Shown here: piece after piece, positions 1 to 7,352 of the stretch
Layout: every line of letters starts with the position of its first letter
How positions within the stretch are numbered: the stretch's first letter is position 1
Notes under the pieces: generated by a model
Seen by the model: only the letters and a program-made list of their open reading frames with translations
Told to the model about the DNA's origin: nothing
The model's database searches: none
Assembly: GCA_964419255.1 (NCBI GenBank)
Contig: CAYQOU010000037.1
Location: forward strand, 1-41,862
Length of the DNA stretch: 41,862 nt
Origin: CAZPHU01 sp964419255
Lineage (GTDB): Bacteria; Fibrobacterota; Chitinivibrionia; Chitinivibrionales; CAYFVL01
Direction of reading: 5' to 3'
Translations under genes and position numbers: made by a program

Positions 1-283
1 GCCATTACATGCTATGCAGGGGGTGTATTTGAATCGCTTAAGTACGGAAGGTGGCAAATCGGTGGTCTCGCCTTCTTGGGAACCGTAGCGCATTTACAAG
101 GGGGCAGGTCTCCCCGCTTTTCCACAATCGGCACCAGACGGGAACGGGCTTTGCACTCTATTGAATGGCTGTGCTCCCCGTCGATGGCGGGATGCATCGA
201 TTGGCGGCAGGATGGAAAAAACCGCCGCCGTTTTTTCCGCATGGTTCACTCTTATTATCCTGATCATATATACGGAGTGTCTG

Positions 284-1000
284 ATGATGAAATCACCTTT
301 TAGGGCTGCCGTTTGGGGGAGAGCATATCGATGTTGCCTCATGATGCTTTTGTGGCTTGGGATATCATGCAATAAAAACACCGACTCTTCTGCGATATTT
401 TTGCGGGACAATCCGGTTTTATCCGCCGCCCCGGCCTCCGATTCGGTGCGCACCACTGTCTGGCGATGCGATGCGGATAGCTTTACGGTCCAGATGCTGG
501 CCGAAACCGCCTGGGTGTATACCGGCGATTCGGTGTCCCGTCTCCGCCGAATCCCCGCGGCATCGGGAGCGCGGTTTGCAGCCCGCGCAGACACCTTCTG
601 GAACAGGGGGCAAGAGGCGCTGTTTGTTTGGGGAAATCGCCGGTTTGAGGGCTGCAGGCTCGATAAACAAGCGGGCTCCTGGGAGGCCGCACGGCTTCGG
701 GGGGCGGATTTTCGCGGGCTTGGCCAGGAGCCCGGCTGGCTTCTGGAGATCTTCATAGACGACAGCATCGTGTTTCTGGCCGATTACGCAACCCGCCGGA
801 TTGTCACCCCCTATGCCGATCCCCGAATCGAGGCCAAAGGTGGCCAAATGGTGTATAGCGCAGAAAACGACACCCATGCGCTCCAAATCACGATCGTGGG
901 GGATTCGTGCAGGGATGTGATGAGCGGTTTCGGTTTTCCGGCGACCGTTCGTGTGCGTCTGGATGGTAAGCTGTACGAGGGGTGTGGGCGGGAGCTGTGA
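284..1000 (+). CDS. Hypothetical lipoprotein
   Basis: A 238-residue protein with an N-terminal lipoprotein-type signal: basic start, hydrophobic stretch LMMLLWLGISC, probable lipidated Cys near residue 29, then a polar NKNTDSS linker. This predicts attachment to the outer or inner membrane on the periplasmic side. The start is placed at the first of two adjacent ATGs because GGAG lies about 8 bases upstream; the frame stays open further upstream but without a ribosome site. The mature part is rich in Trp, Asp and Arg with short beta-strand-like stretches and no motif I recognise. It is separated from the sigma-factor gene by about 160 bases and is probably a separate unit. The coding call is fairly sure; the function is unknown. 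Confidence 0.6.
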   Translation: MMKSPFRAAVWGRAYRCCLMMLLWLGISCNKNTDSSAIFLRDNPVLSAAPASDSVRTTVWRCDADSFTVQMLAETAWVYTGDSVSRLRRIPAASGARFAARADTFWNRGQEALFVWGNRRFEGCRLDKQAGSWEAARLRGADFRGLGQEPGWLLEIFIDDSIVFLADYATRRIVTPYADPRIEAKGGQMVYSAENDTHALQITIVGDSCRDVMSGFGFPATVRVRLDGKLYEGCGREL

Positions 1001-1072
1001 CAGGAAACGATGAAATACACTCGCCTGATTTCGGGCGTCAGTATTTTATAAGTGTATGATTTTGCGCCAATC

Positions 1073-1126
1073 GGGGAGGCCTCCCCCATATTCCATCATT
1101 AAAAACGGCCAGAAATGATAATTTCT
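1073..1126. promoter_or_regulatory. Two inverted repeats ahead of the sigma-factor gene
   Basis: A perfect 14-base palindrome GGGGAGGCCTCCCC lies at 1073-1086, and AGAAAT-gata-ATTTCT lies at 1111-1126, 36 bases before the sigma-factor start. Neither is followed by a clear T-run. The first could be a weak terminator or an operator; the second is positioned like an operator. The repeats are seen directly; their role is inferred. Confidence 0.35.
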
Positions 1127-1161
1127 TCTTATGTTTTCCTTTTCCAACCGTCTAATACAAT

Positions 1162-1716
1162 ATGAATAAAGAGAAACAGCTGATAGATAAGGCACGGAGA
1201 GGTGACCGGCAGGCGCTTAGAAAGATCTTGGGTGCGCAGACGGATCTGGTATCTTCGGTCATTCGTCATAATCTGTGGGATCAGCAGTCGGCAAAAGATT
1301 GTGCTCAGAACATAATGTGCAGAATCGTACAGCGTATCGATACGTTTCAGGGACAGTGCCGGATCGCTACCTGGGTTTACCGTCTGGCGGTCAATGAATG
1401 TATTGAGATGAATCGACAGCATCAACGGTCACAAAGGCTTTCCAGTTGGGATTATGATCGACATCCTTTCATCGACCTGGATGCTCCCGACGGACTGGCG
1501 GCAGTTGAGCGGGCGGAGATAGAAAGCTGTATAGAGGAGGCCGTCGAGGCGATGAGCGGATCGATTCGTGATGCATTCGAGAAGTTCTATCGTGAGCAGT
1601 TGTCCGGAAGGGAAGCGGCTGCTGCACTGGGCATCAGTGAGGCAGCTTTTTACATGCGGCTGAAAACCGCGCGTGAGGCTATAAGAAAGCACTTTGAAAA
1701 TAGGGGTATGCTGTGA
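1162..1716 (+). CDS. ECF-type RNA polymerase sigma factor
   Basis: At 184 residues this has the usual size of an extracytoplasmic-function sigma factor. Region 2 spans about residues 8-95, with the typical ARRGDRQAL start and a FQGQCRIATWVYRLAVNEC segment matching region 2.3-2.4 (usually FRGEASLxTWLxRIAxN). Region 4 spans about residues 120-180, ending in a helix-turn-helix (GREAAAALGISEAAFYMRLKTARE). It would direct core polymerase to a small regulon. Its stop overlaps the start of a membrane protein with a FecR-like domain, the usual sigma/anti-sigma arrangement, so its activity is probably held by that protein. No good Shine-Dalgarno is visible before the ATG. The family call is sure; the regulon is unknown. 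Confidence 0.9.
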   Translation: MNKEKQLIDKARRGDRQALRKILGAQTDLVSSVIRHNLWDQQSAKDCAQNIMCRIVQRIDTFQGQCRIATWVYRLAVNECIEMNRQHQRSQRLSSWDYDRHPFIDLDAPDGLAAVERAEIESCIEEAVEAMSGSIRDAFEKFYREQLSGREAAAALGISEAAFYMRLKTAREAIRKHFENRGML

Positions 1717-2537
1717 TGAGGCATGAAAACGACAGGCAGACATGGGGGAAAAAGGAAACCGAATCAGGGATCGAAGCGGCTGTGCGCCACTATGCGTGTC
1801 GAAAGCAGGCGGTGGATCCTCCGGTGCTGTCTGCCGGTGATTGGGATGAGTGTATCGATAATGCGACCATGCAGATCCCGGAAAATGGAAGCTGGCGGGG
1901 GGCATGGATGTTTGTCTTCTCGCGCGCCGCACCTTACGTAGTTTCGTCTATTATAGGTGGTCTGATCACGGGTCTGGTGCTGTTGCAGATGGCTTCACCA
2001 TCTCAGCCGGCTGTCACAAATCCCGGGTATGCAGCCCAGTCAGACAACCATATTGCAAAACCTGCGCATTTCAGACCGCATCATCCGCTTATACCCGAGG
2101 ATAAGCGAACCTATGTGCGAGCAGGTGATTGTGTGCGGTATGTCATCGAACCGGGAACGCGAGCGCGGTTTCATACACGAACCGATTCATCGCAGATACT
2201 GCTTGCGTCGAGCGGAACTCTTGTTTGGCAGACCGACACCTCTGCTGCGGGAGATCATGCGATTGTCACACCACACGGGATTCTGGAAACGGGAGGCGCG
2301 TTGGTATGGATGGAGATAAACGAATTCGAGACCCAGATCCAGGTTTTGCAGGGATTGGTGCGGGTGACGGCGAAAAAACAGAGATCAGCGCGGCAGTTTC
2401 ATAGCGGCACTCTGGTGGTAATCGGTGCCGGGGATGTGAATACGACCGATATGGAACCGGCGTTTACCGGTGATCGCAGCGAACTTTACAAAAGGTATCT
2501 GCGATGGCTGGACAGTGCGCAAAAGAGTGTGTCTTAG
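1716..2537 (+). CDS. FecR-like transmembrane anti-sigma factor
   Basis: A 273-residue protein with a cytoplasmic N-terminus of about 70 residues, one transmembrane helix (about 72-93, APYVVSSIIGGLITGLVLLQ), and a periplasmic part. Its second half resembles FecR: an injury-like YVRAGDCVRYVIEPGTRARF start, repeated beta-strands, and a QIQVLQGLVRVTAKK strand. FecR-family proteins bind their partner sigma factor inside the cell and read envelope signals outside. The ATG overlaps the TGA of the sigma gene (TGATG), implying translational coupling; a GTG one codon earlier is also possible. No TonB-dependent receptor lies nearby, so this is probably not a classic iron-uptake signalling set. The anti-sigma role is inferred from topology and position. 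Confidence 0.75.
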   Translation: MRHENDRQTWGKKETESGIEAAVRHYACRKQAVDPPVLSAGDWDECIDNATMQIPENGSWRGAWMFVFSRAAPYVVSSIIGGLITGLVLLQMASPSQPAVTNPGYAAQSDNHIAKPAHFRPHHPLIPEDKRTYVRAGDCVRYVIEPGTRARFHTRTDSSQILLASSGTLVWQTDTSAAGDHAIVTPHGILETGGALVWMEINEFETQIQVLQGLVRVTAKKQRSARQFHSGTLVVIGAGDVNTTDMEPAFTGDRSELYKRYLRWLDSAQKSVS

Positions 2538-2607
2538 GTTATACACAAACGGCCGTAAAACGCGGTATTCCGGAATGCCGCATCACTGGTAGAAAAGGAA
2601 GGTAACT

Positions 2608-3051
2608 ATGAAGAGAATAAAAACTGTTTTGCTTGCTTTAGCAGTAGTGGTTGCGGGTGAGGCAACCCTTGTCGTGCGATATGCTATCCCTCGGAACCAG
2701 CAAACAAAAGTATACGCCGAGCAAGAGCGATCGGAAGGCCAGAGAGTGCTTTTCGCGGCCGGACGGGATGATCGCTTGCGTATCATCAGGGATAATGGTG
2801 AGATGCTTCTGGTTCGGGATCGTGAGGGAAGACAGGGGTGGGTTGCCGCATCCGAGGTGGTGACCACCAGATCATCCAGAATGATGGCCTTTGACAAGGC
2901 GGAAGTATATGGATACCTGGATGATCCGCAGGCGATATATATCATCGATGCCGATGACACAAAAGCTGCTGCTATCGAAATAGATCGATCGTTTAAGGAG
3001 CAGCTGAAAGAGAACGTGGATCGGGAAACGATAGATCGTAGTGTTCGGTGA
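2608..3051 (+). CDS. Membrane-anchored SH3-like domain protein
   Basis: A 147-residue protein with a single N-terminal hydrophobic segment (KTVLLALAVVVAGEATLVV) that may be an anchor or signal peptide. A compact beta-rich part (about 40-95) has the bacterial SH3 pattern: LFAAGRDDRLRIIRDNGEMLLVRDREGRQGWVAASEV, whose closing GWV is typical. A charged C-terminal tail contains repeated DR/ID pairs. It starts 70 bases after the anti-sigma gene with a strong AGGAAGG ribosome site and is followed by a terminator, so the three genes are probably one operon. SH3-like domains of this type often bind peptidoglycan or peptides; the target here is unknown. Confidence 0.65.
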   Translation: MKRIKTVLLALAVVVAGEATLVVRYAIPRNQQTKVYAEQERSEGQRVLFAAGRDDRLRIIRDNGEMLLVRDREGRQGWVAASEVVTTRSSRMMAFDKAEVYGYLDDPQAIYIIDADDTKAAAIEIDRSFKEQLKENVDRETIDRSVR

Positions 3052-3080
3052 CGTCGATTTCGTGTCAGTATCTCTACGAA

Positions 3081-3110
3081 GGCAGGTCATTTATGGATCT
3101 GCCTTTTTTT
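3081..3110 (+). terminator. Rho-independent terminator
   Basis: GGCAGGTC and GATCTGCC pair (one G-T pair) around a 7-base loop and are followed by seven T. It sits 30 bases after the SH3-protein gene and closes the sigma operon. Confidence 0.85.
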
Positions 3111-3583
3111 CTGATTTGAGCGGTTCTGCCCAGATGGTTTACGCGTTTGCCTGAGGGCGGAGGGTGGTGGTGAAGCGATCGCGCGCAAAACCCTCCCAAG
3201 GGTTTCCAGGTTTGCAGAAACCTTTGTGTTTCGGGGTTGTGCGAACCGGCCGTGAGAGTATCGCTCAATATAGGTTTGTCTACCGGGATAACGAATCGAG
3301 TCGCGGGGTTTGTTTGCGAATTTTTGAAAATCGGCTCGTGAGGATGAAAAATATTTTATATTTACACCGAAAATTTTAGACATGCCGCTGACGTGGCAAA
3401 GGTAATTATCACCCGGAAGCAATCATTCGAATGAAAAACCTGATCACCACAACAGCACCCCGGATAACTAACACCACAAACGAGCGCTTTTATTTTTCCA
3501 GTCCAGACATGATAAAGCCGCAACAGTAGGGTACAAAGGAGTTTGTCAAACATACAATTTAACTTTCCACGAGGAAAAGAAAA
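3111..3583. other. Intergenic region with tandem hairpins
   Basis: No convincing gene. Two hairpins with 4-base loops stand almost back to back: AAACCCT-ccca-AGGGTTT (3188-3205) and AGGTTT-gcag-AAACCT (3208-3223). A 12-base palindrome TCATTCGAATGA lies at 3424-3435. The rest is AT-rich and holds the likely promoter of the next small gene. A small RNA or leader is possible but not shown. Confidence 0.35.
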
Positions 3584-3781
3584 ATGGCAAAAAAACAGGG
3601 TTATAAGCTGCTGCTGGGATTGACAGTGCTTTTCACGCTGGCCGGAATCGAGTTGCTGGCAATTTCATTTACGCAAAGATATGTTCTCCAGGGGAGCATC
3701 GGGATGATCGCTCCTATTGTACTGATTTTCCTTGCCGGATGCACCTGTGTCGTTCGTAAACGCTACTTTACAGAGCAGTAA
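3584..3781 (+). CDS. Small two-helix membrane protein
   Basis: A 65-residue protein: basic N-terminus (MAKKQGYK), two hydrophobic helices (about 8-28 and 38-58), and a basic end (RKRYFTEQ). This suggests a hairpin in the inner membrane with both ends in the cytoplasm. The ribosome site is good (ACGAGGAAAAG, about 8 bases before ATG). No family is recognised. It stands alone, with long non-coding stretches on both sides and an assembly gap 320 bases downstream, so its operon context cannot be judged. Confidence 0.6.
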   Translation: MAKKQGYKLLLGLTVLFTLAGIELLAISFTQRYVLQGSIGMIAPIVLIFLAGCTCVVRKRYFTEQ

Positions 3782-4357
3782 GGACGCAGGGTTAACTGTC
3801 GCGCCTGTTTATTCATATCGAGAAGCTATACTGTTTTGACCGGTCGGAATCGGCGGTGTGGATATTCGGCTACCCATAAGAACGGATTCGCCAAACACGA
3901 TACATGACACCTGGGACAGGCATACGACTATACATGCGTGTTTTTTGTAATATGTGTGTCGATTGCTGAGCCGGATCGATTATTGCAGATACGAATAGCG
4001 ATTCGATCGCCTGAAGACAGATACCCTTCACTCTGTGAGCCGGGTGTGTATGAAACAAAATAACCTGCATTGTGCGATTCTCTCGCGGCGATTTGCACAA
4101 ACTANNNNNNNNNNNNNNNNNNNNNNNNNNNNNNNNNNNNNNNNNNNNNNNNNNNNNNNNNNNNNNNNNNNNNNNNNNNNNNNNNNNNNNNNNNNNNNNN
4201 NNNNAAGCAATCCTGCTAATACCGGGTGTGTTCCACACGGTTGCACGATTGCTTCAATCTTACTGCTCTGAGGAGATTGTGCGAATTATCATCCACTCAG
4301 AATCGCATCATGCAGGTGATAAAAGGCAGTCTCTCACTCTCTCATAAGGAGAATGCT
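3782..4357. other. Intergenic region containing a 100-base assembly gap
   Basis: Positions 4105-4204 are all N, a standard-sized scaffold gap, so the true distance and content are unknown. The left flank ends in an 18-base stretch at 4073-4090 that nearly repeats inside the terminator at 25535-25552 (17 of 18 identical). I see no gene in the readable part. Confidence 0.9.
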
Positions 4358-5152
4358 ATGAATACACCTTCCTTGTCTGAAAGGGGCCATTTTCCCTGCA
4401 TCGCAAGTGCTGCAGGCAGAATCCTGGTGGGTGGAAAGTATGGATATCTGATTCTTCTGCTGCTCAGTTTTTTTTGTCCTTTTGCGGGGCGCGCCGCCCA
4501 ATTACGTGGGGGGCTTCATGCGGGGTTGAATTTTACCGATTTAGTCGGCAGAGGCTACATTCAGTACGAACCCAAGCCGCGGCCCGGATTCTCCGGTGGA
4601 ATAACAGCCGAGCACGGTATCACAAGGATGTTTTCTCTTCAGTACCGGTTTTCCTATACCCAGATGCGGAGTCGGTTGATCGATGAGCAGGGAGTTTCTG
4701 AGGCTGTACTCGATTCGAACCGACTGGCTCGTGGGGAAAGGGTCTTTAGTAATCAGAATTACACGATCTCAAGCGCGGACCTTTTAATGCTGCCGACTTT
4801 TACGCTCGACATTAGTAACTCTCTGTTGCTGGGCATTCATCTGGGGCTTGGTATGAGGCGGCGGCTGCTCATCAGACGATTGGACGAAAACTACGGCTCT
4901 TCTATCGAAAGTTACTCGTGGTCGAAGTTCAAGAAGTGGGATTTTCTTATAGTGGGGGGCTTTCGTACGTTGGTGCGTGTGGGGCAAAGAGGGCGTGTTT
5001 TCCTCGATAATTCGTTGCTTGTAGGAACACAGCAGCTGGATGATTCGGGCCGCAACGAAAAGTACCTGACATATCCGGAATCCAAGACCTTTACCTATCA
5101 GGCACAGATCGGTTTCAATTATCTGTTCTGGGCTGGTAAGCGGAGTAGATGA
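4358..5152 (+). CDS. Outer-membrane beta-barrel protein (PorT-like)
   Basis: A 264-residue protein with a hydrophobic export signal at about residues 29-47 (YLILLLLSFFCPFAGRAA), cleaved after GRAA. The mature protein begins QLRGGLHAGLNFTDLVG, the classic first strand of OmpW/PorT-type barrels, and continues as alternating amphipathic strands. It ends in an aromatic strand (YQAQIGFNYLFW) before a short basic tail. The ATG is chosen because TAAGGAG lies about 7 bases upstream; an in-frame upstream extension lacks such a site. It is predicted to be an eight-strand barrel with a structural or small-solute role. Specific function cannot be assigned. Confidence 0.7.
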   Translation: MNTPSLSERGHFPCIASAAGRILVGGKYGYLILLLLSFFCPFAGRAAQLRGGLHAGLNFTDLVGRGYIQYEPKPRPGFSGGITAEHGITRMFSLQYRFSYTQMRSRLIDEQGVSEAVLDSNRLARGERVFSNQNYTISSADLLMLPTFTLDISNSLLLGIHLGLGMRRRLLIRRLDENYGSSIESYSWSKFKKWDFLIVGGFRTLVRVGQRGRVFLDNSLLVGTQQLDDSGRNEKYLTYPESKTFTYQAQIGFNYLFWAGKRSR

Positions 5153-5422
5153 TACGGCATCCATGTGGTTTGAGTACTGCAGACACCGATGGATTTCCGT
5201 TCTCCTGTCCTCCTGCTGAAACGGGATGGGACGACAGGGATGACAGTAGTAGCGATGGTGCACCTGGGCAGCGTGTGTCGTGTTTATACAACGGAAACCG
5301 ATTAATTTCTGGAGCCGAGGTGCGGTTTGTATTTTCACTCTGAGAAGAGCATCTGCTATATTTGAGCAAAACCAATCTGACATAACTTAAATAAATCACA
5401 TTATGAAGGGAGAAACGGTACA

Positions 5423-5980
5423 ATGGCGGAAGCATCGGATGTGACACTGTATACAAGCGGCCATCTCGGGACCGAGGAGGTGTTTGGGATTCAGGCGGAG
5501 AAATGGGGCGTGCGGGAGGTGACATACAGTTTCGAAGGGCACAAGCCCAAGCGTGAGAGGGGTTTGAAGGTCCTTTCTCCGGAAGAGCTCGATCATGGTA
5601 ATGTGAGTTTCGATATTATCGATAAGCATATGGAGCGGGTGTATCGTCATACCATGACCATGCGAAAAGTGTTTCAGACGCTTTTTCATGTGATAAATCA
5701 GGGGTACCAGGTTTTCGGTGTGGGCTGGTTGTTGTCTAACGGCACGCTCAAAGGTGGTACCGGATGGGGTATCGAGCTGGCGAAATTTTTCAATCGACCT
5801 GTTCATGTATTCGACCTGGAGAGTAAGGAATGGGTAACCTGGGATAATGGTGAGTGGGTACTTGAAGATCCGTTGATCGTGCACAAAACCTTTGCCGCCA
5901 CCGGCACCCGTTTTCCCACCGATGAGGCAAAGGAGGCAATCGCCGGGCTTTTCGAGCGCTCGTTTGGTGGTAAGGCGTAG
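5423..5980 (+). CDS. SLOG/YpsA-like nucleotide-binding-fold protein
   Basis: A 185-residue cytoplasmic protein. It opens with TLYTSGHLGTEEVFGIQAEKWG, a Rossmann-like strand-loop-helix, followed by REVTYSFEGHKPKRERGLKVLSPEEL. Further on is the block GGTGWGIELAKFFNRPVHVFDLESKEWVTWDNGEWV, where GGTGWG is positioned like the conserved glycine loop of SLOG-superfamily (DprA / YpsA / LOG-like) proteins that bind nucleotides or their derivatives. The ribosome site is AAGGGAG about 12 bases before ATG. It stands alone between two barrel-protein genes. Homologous stand-alone proteins occur in anaerobes, but I know of no proven substrate. The family call is moderately sure. Confidence 0.6.
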   Translation: MAEASDVTLYTSGHLGTEEVFGIQAEKWGVREVTYSFEGHKPKRERGLKVLSPEELDHGNVSFDIIDKHMERVYRHTMTMRKVFQTLFHVINQGYQVFGVGWLLSNGTLKGGTGWGIELAKFFNRPVHVFDLESKEWVTWDNGEWVLEDPLIVHKTFAATGTRFPTDEAKEAIAGLFERSFGGKA

Positions 5981-6221
5981 TTTTCGTCAACAGAGCATGG
6001 CTGAAAATGGAGTGGGGAGAAGTTTTCCCTGCTCCGTGTACTCAGATCGGGGTAAAAACGGGTAGACATTCTTCTGCGGAACGGCTCGGATGGATCTGTG
6101 GAAAGCAGGCAGGTAGAGTTGGAGAATCAAAACTGTCGCTTTTGCCTGTTGGCTAACCGATTGTGATGATGATTCGGAGCTTAAAGTGGTAAAAAAATTT
6201 TTGTGAAAAACTGAACCGATT

Positions 6222-7130
6222 GTGAAGACCAAAATATTCTCTATCCTTCTGGCTGTTGTTTTGTACATACCGGTGAATTCGCGGGCGGATGATTTCGCGG
6301 TCTTTGATACCCTCTGGAATCACATCTACCGTAATTTCGATTTACTTCCCGAATATCACCTCGAAGCGGATATCTTCACGTTCTTCTTTCATAAAAACGA
6401 TCACTTCAAGCAATGGTACTTCCTTGAGGCGAACACAATCCCATCCTTTTCGTTGTTTTCTTTCCGCGATCGACTTTATTTTATCTGGGAATTTGATTTC
6501 CAGTTTGGTATGGGGCAGACACCGGGCAATATTGTATTTGATCCGATGGATATAAATTTTGGGATCACACCGATTTTGGAGTTGCGCTTTCCTCTCTACC
6601 GATTTCAGGCAGGACTGGAGCATAAATGTTTTCACGAAATTGATCGTAAAGAATTCGAAACGGTGTACTGGAACAAGCTCATTCTGGCAGCGGGCTCCTC
6701 AAATTTGCGACAGTATGATTTCTGGAAGTCGCTGGCTCAAGATAACTGGGAATTTAGCGATCGGTTCTCCTGGTACGTCCGGGGAGGATATTATCTGAAA
6801 GAATTTTTCGGATTGGTCCAATCCTCCAAATTGAATGGTCAAAATGATCGGATATATGATATCTCGACCGATTTTCGGTATGCTTTCTACAAACGAAGGA
6901 GCTGGAACTTAAACGGAAGAATCAAGGGTCTGCTGGGACATGGAAAAGGAAACCGCGACCTGTATCTGTTCTGGCGCTACGATTTCTGCTTGGAAAGCTC
7001 CCATCGCAAAGGAGAGCGTGGCGGTATGCTCTTTTTACAGTACACTCTCGATAAGCTGCCTCTCTACCAGGGGGTACCCCGGTTCAGCAAAGACCGCTTG
7101 CTTCAGGTAGGTATTCGCTTATTTTATTGA
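6222..7130 (+). CDS. Putative outer-membrane protein
   Basis: A 302-residue protein with a clear signal peptide (KTKIFSILLAVVLYIPVNSRA, cleavage before DDF). The mature part is very rich in Phe, Tyr and Trp in alternating strands (for example FYLEANTIPSFSLFSFRDRLYFIWEFDFQFG) and ends in an aromatic strand, LLQVGIRLFY; a terminal aromatic residue is the usual barrel-assembly signal. It is therefore likely a beta-barrel in the outer membrane. The start is GTG, with no clear ribosome site. Neighbours give no operon. The role is unknown; transport or structure are equally possible. Confidence 0.65.
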   Translation: MKTKIFSILLAVVLYIPVNSRADDFAVFDTLWNHIYRNFDLLPEYHLEADIFTFFFHKNDHFKQWYFLEANTIPSFSLFSFRDRLYFIWEFDFQFGMGQTPGNIVFDPMDINFGITPILELRFPLYRFQAGLEHKCFHEIDRKEFETVYWNKLILAAGSSNLRQYDFWKSLAQDNWEFSDRFSWYVRGGYYLKEFFGLVQSSKLNGQNDRIYDISTDFRYAFYKRRSWNLNGRIKGLLGHGKGNRDLYLFWRYDFCLESSHRKGERGGMLFLQYTLDKLPLYQGVPRFSKDRLLQVGIRLFY

Positions 7131-7352
7131 GTAATCTTCGGCTCTTTGGGTGCCGAAAAACAGGCAAGTCATTGCCAAGGTTTGAATTCAATGCTACAAT
7201 GTAATTCCATTTTCTTATTCAAACCCGTAAGCTACTCTTTTAAGTGTCCTTTCAGTTGATATCCAAGCATTTGCATACAGGCGAAAAGAGAGTTGTGCGG
7301 CGCAATGCCATATAGTACGATATCTATCAGATAATGTCCACGAGGTGCTTAG

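Noticed and set aside
1..283. Possible end of a preceding gene at the left edge
   Set aside because: No frame is both open to the edge and protein-like.
94..768. 224-residue minus-strand frame
   Set aside because: Antisense shadow of the lipoprotein gene, with low-complexity, non-protein-like sequence.
7162..7176. Sigma-54-like GGCAAGTCATTGCC before the kinase
   Set aside because: The GG-GC spacing is one base short; it is better read as a small inverted repeat.
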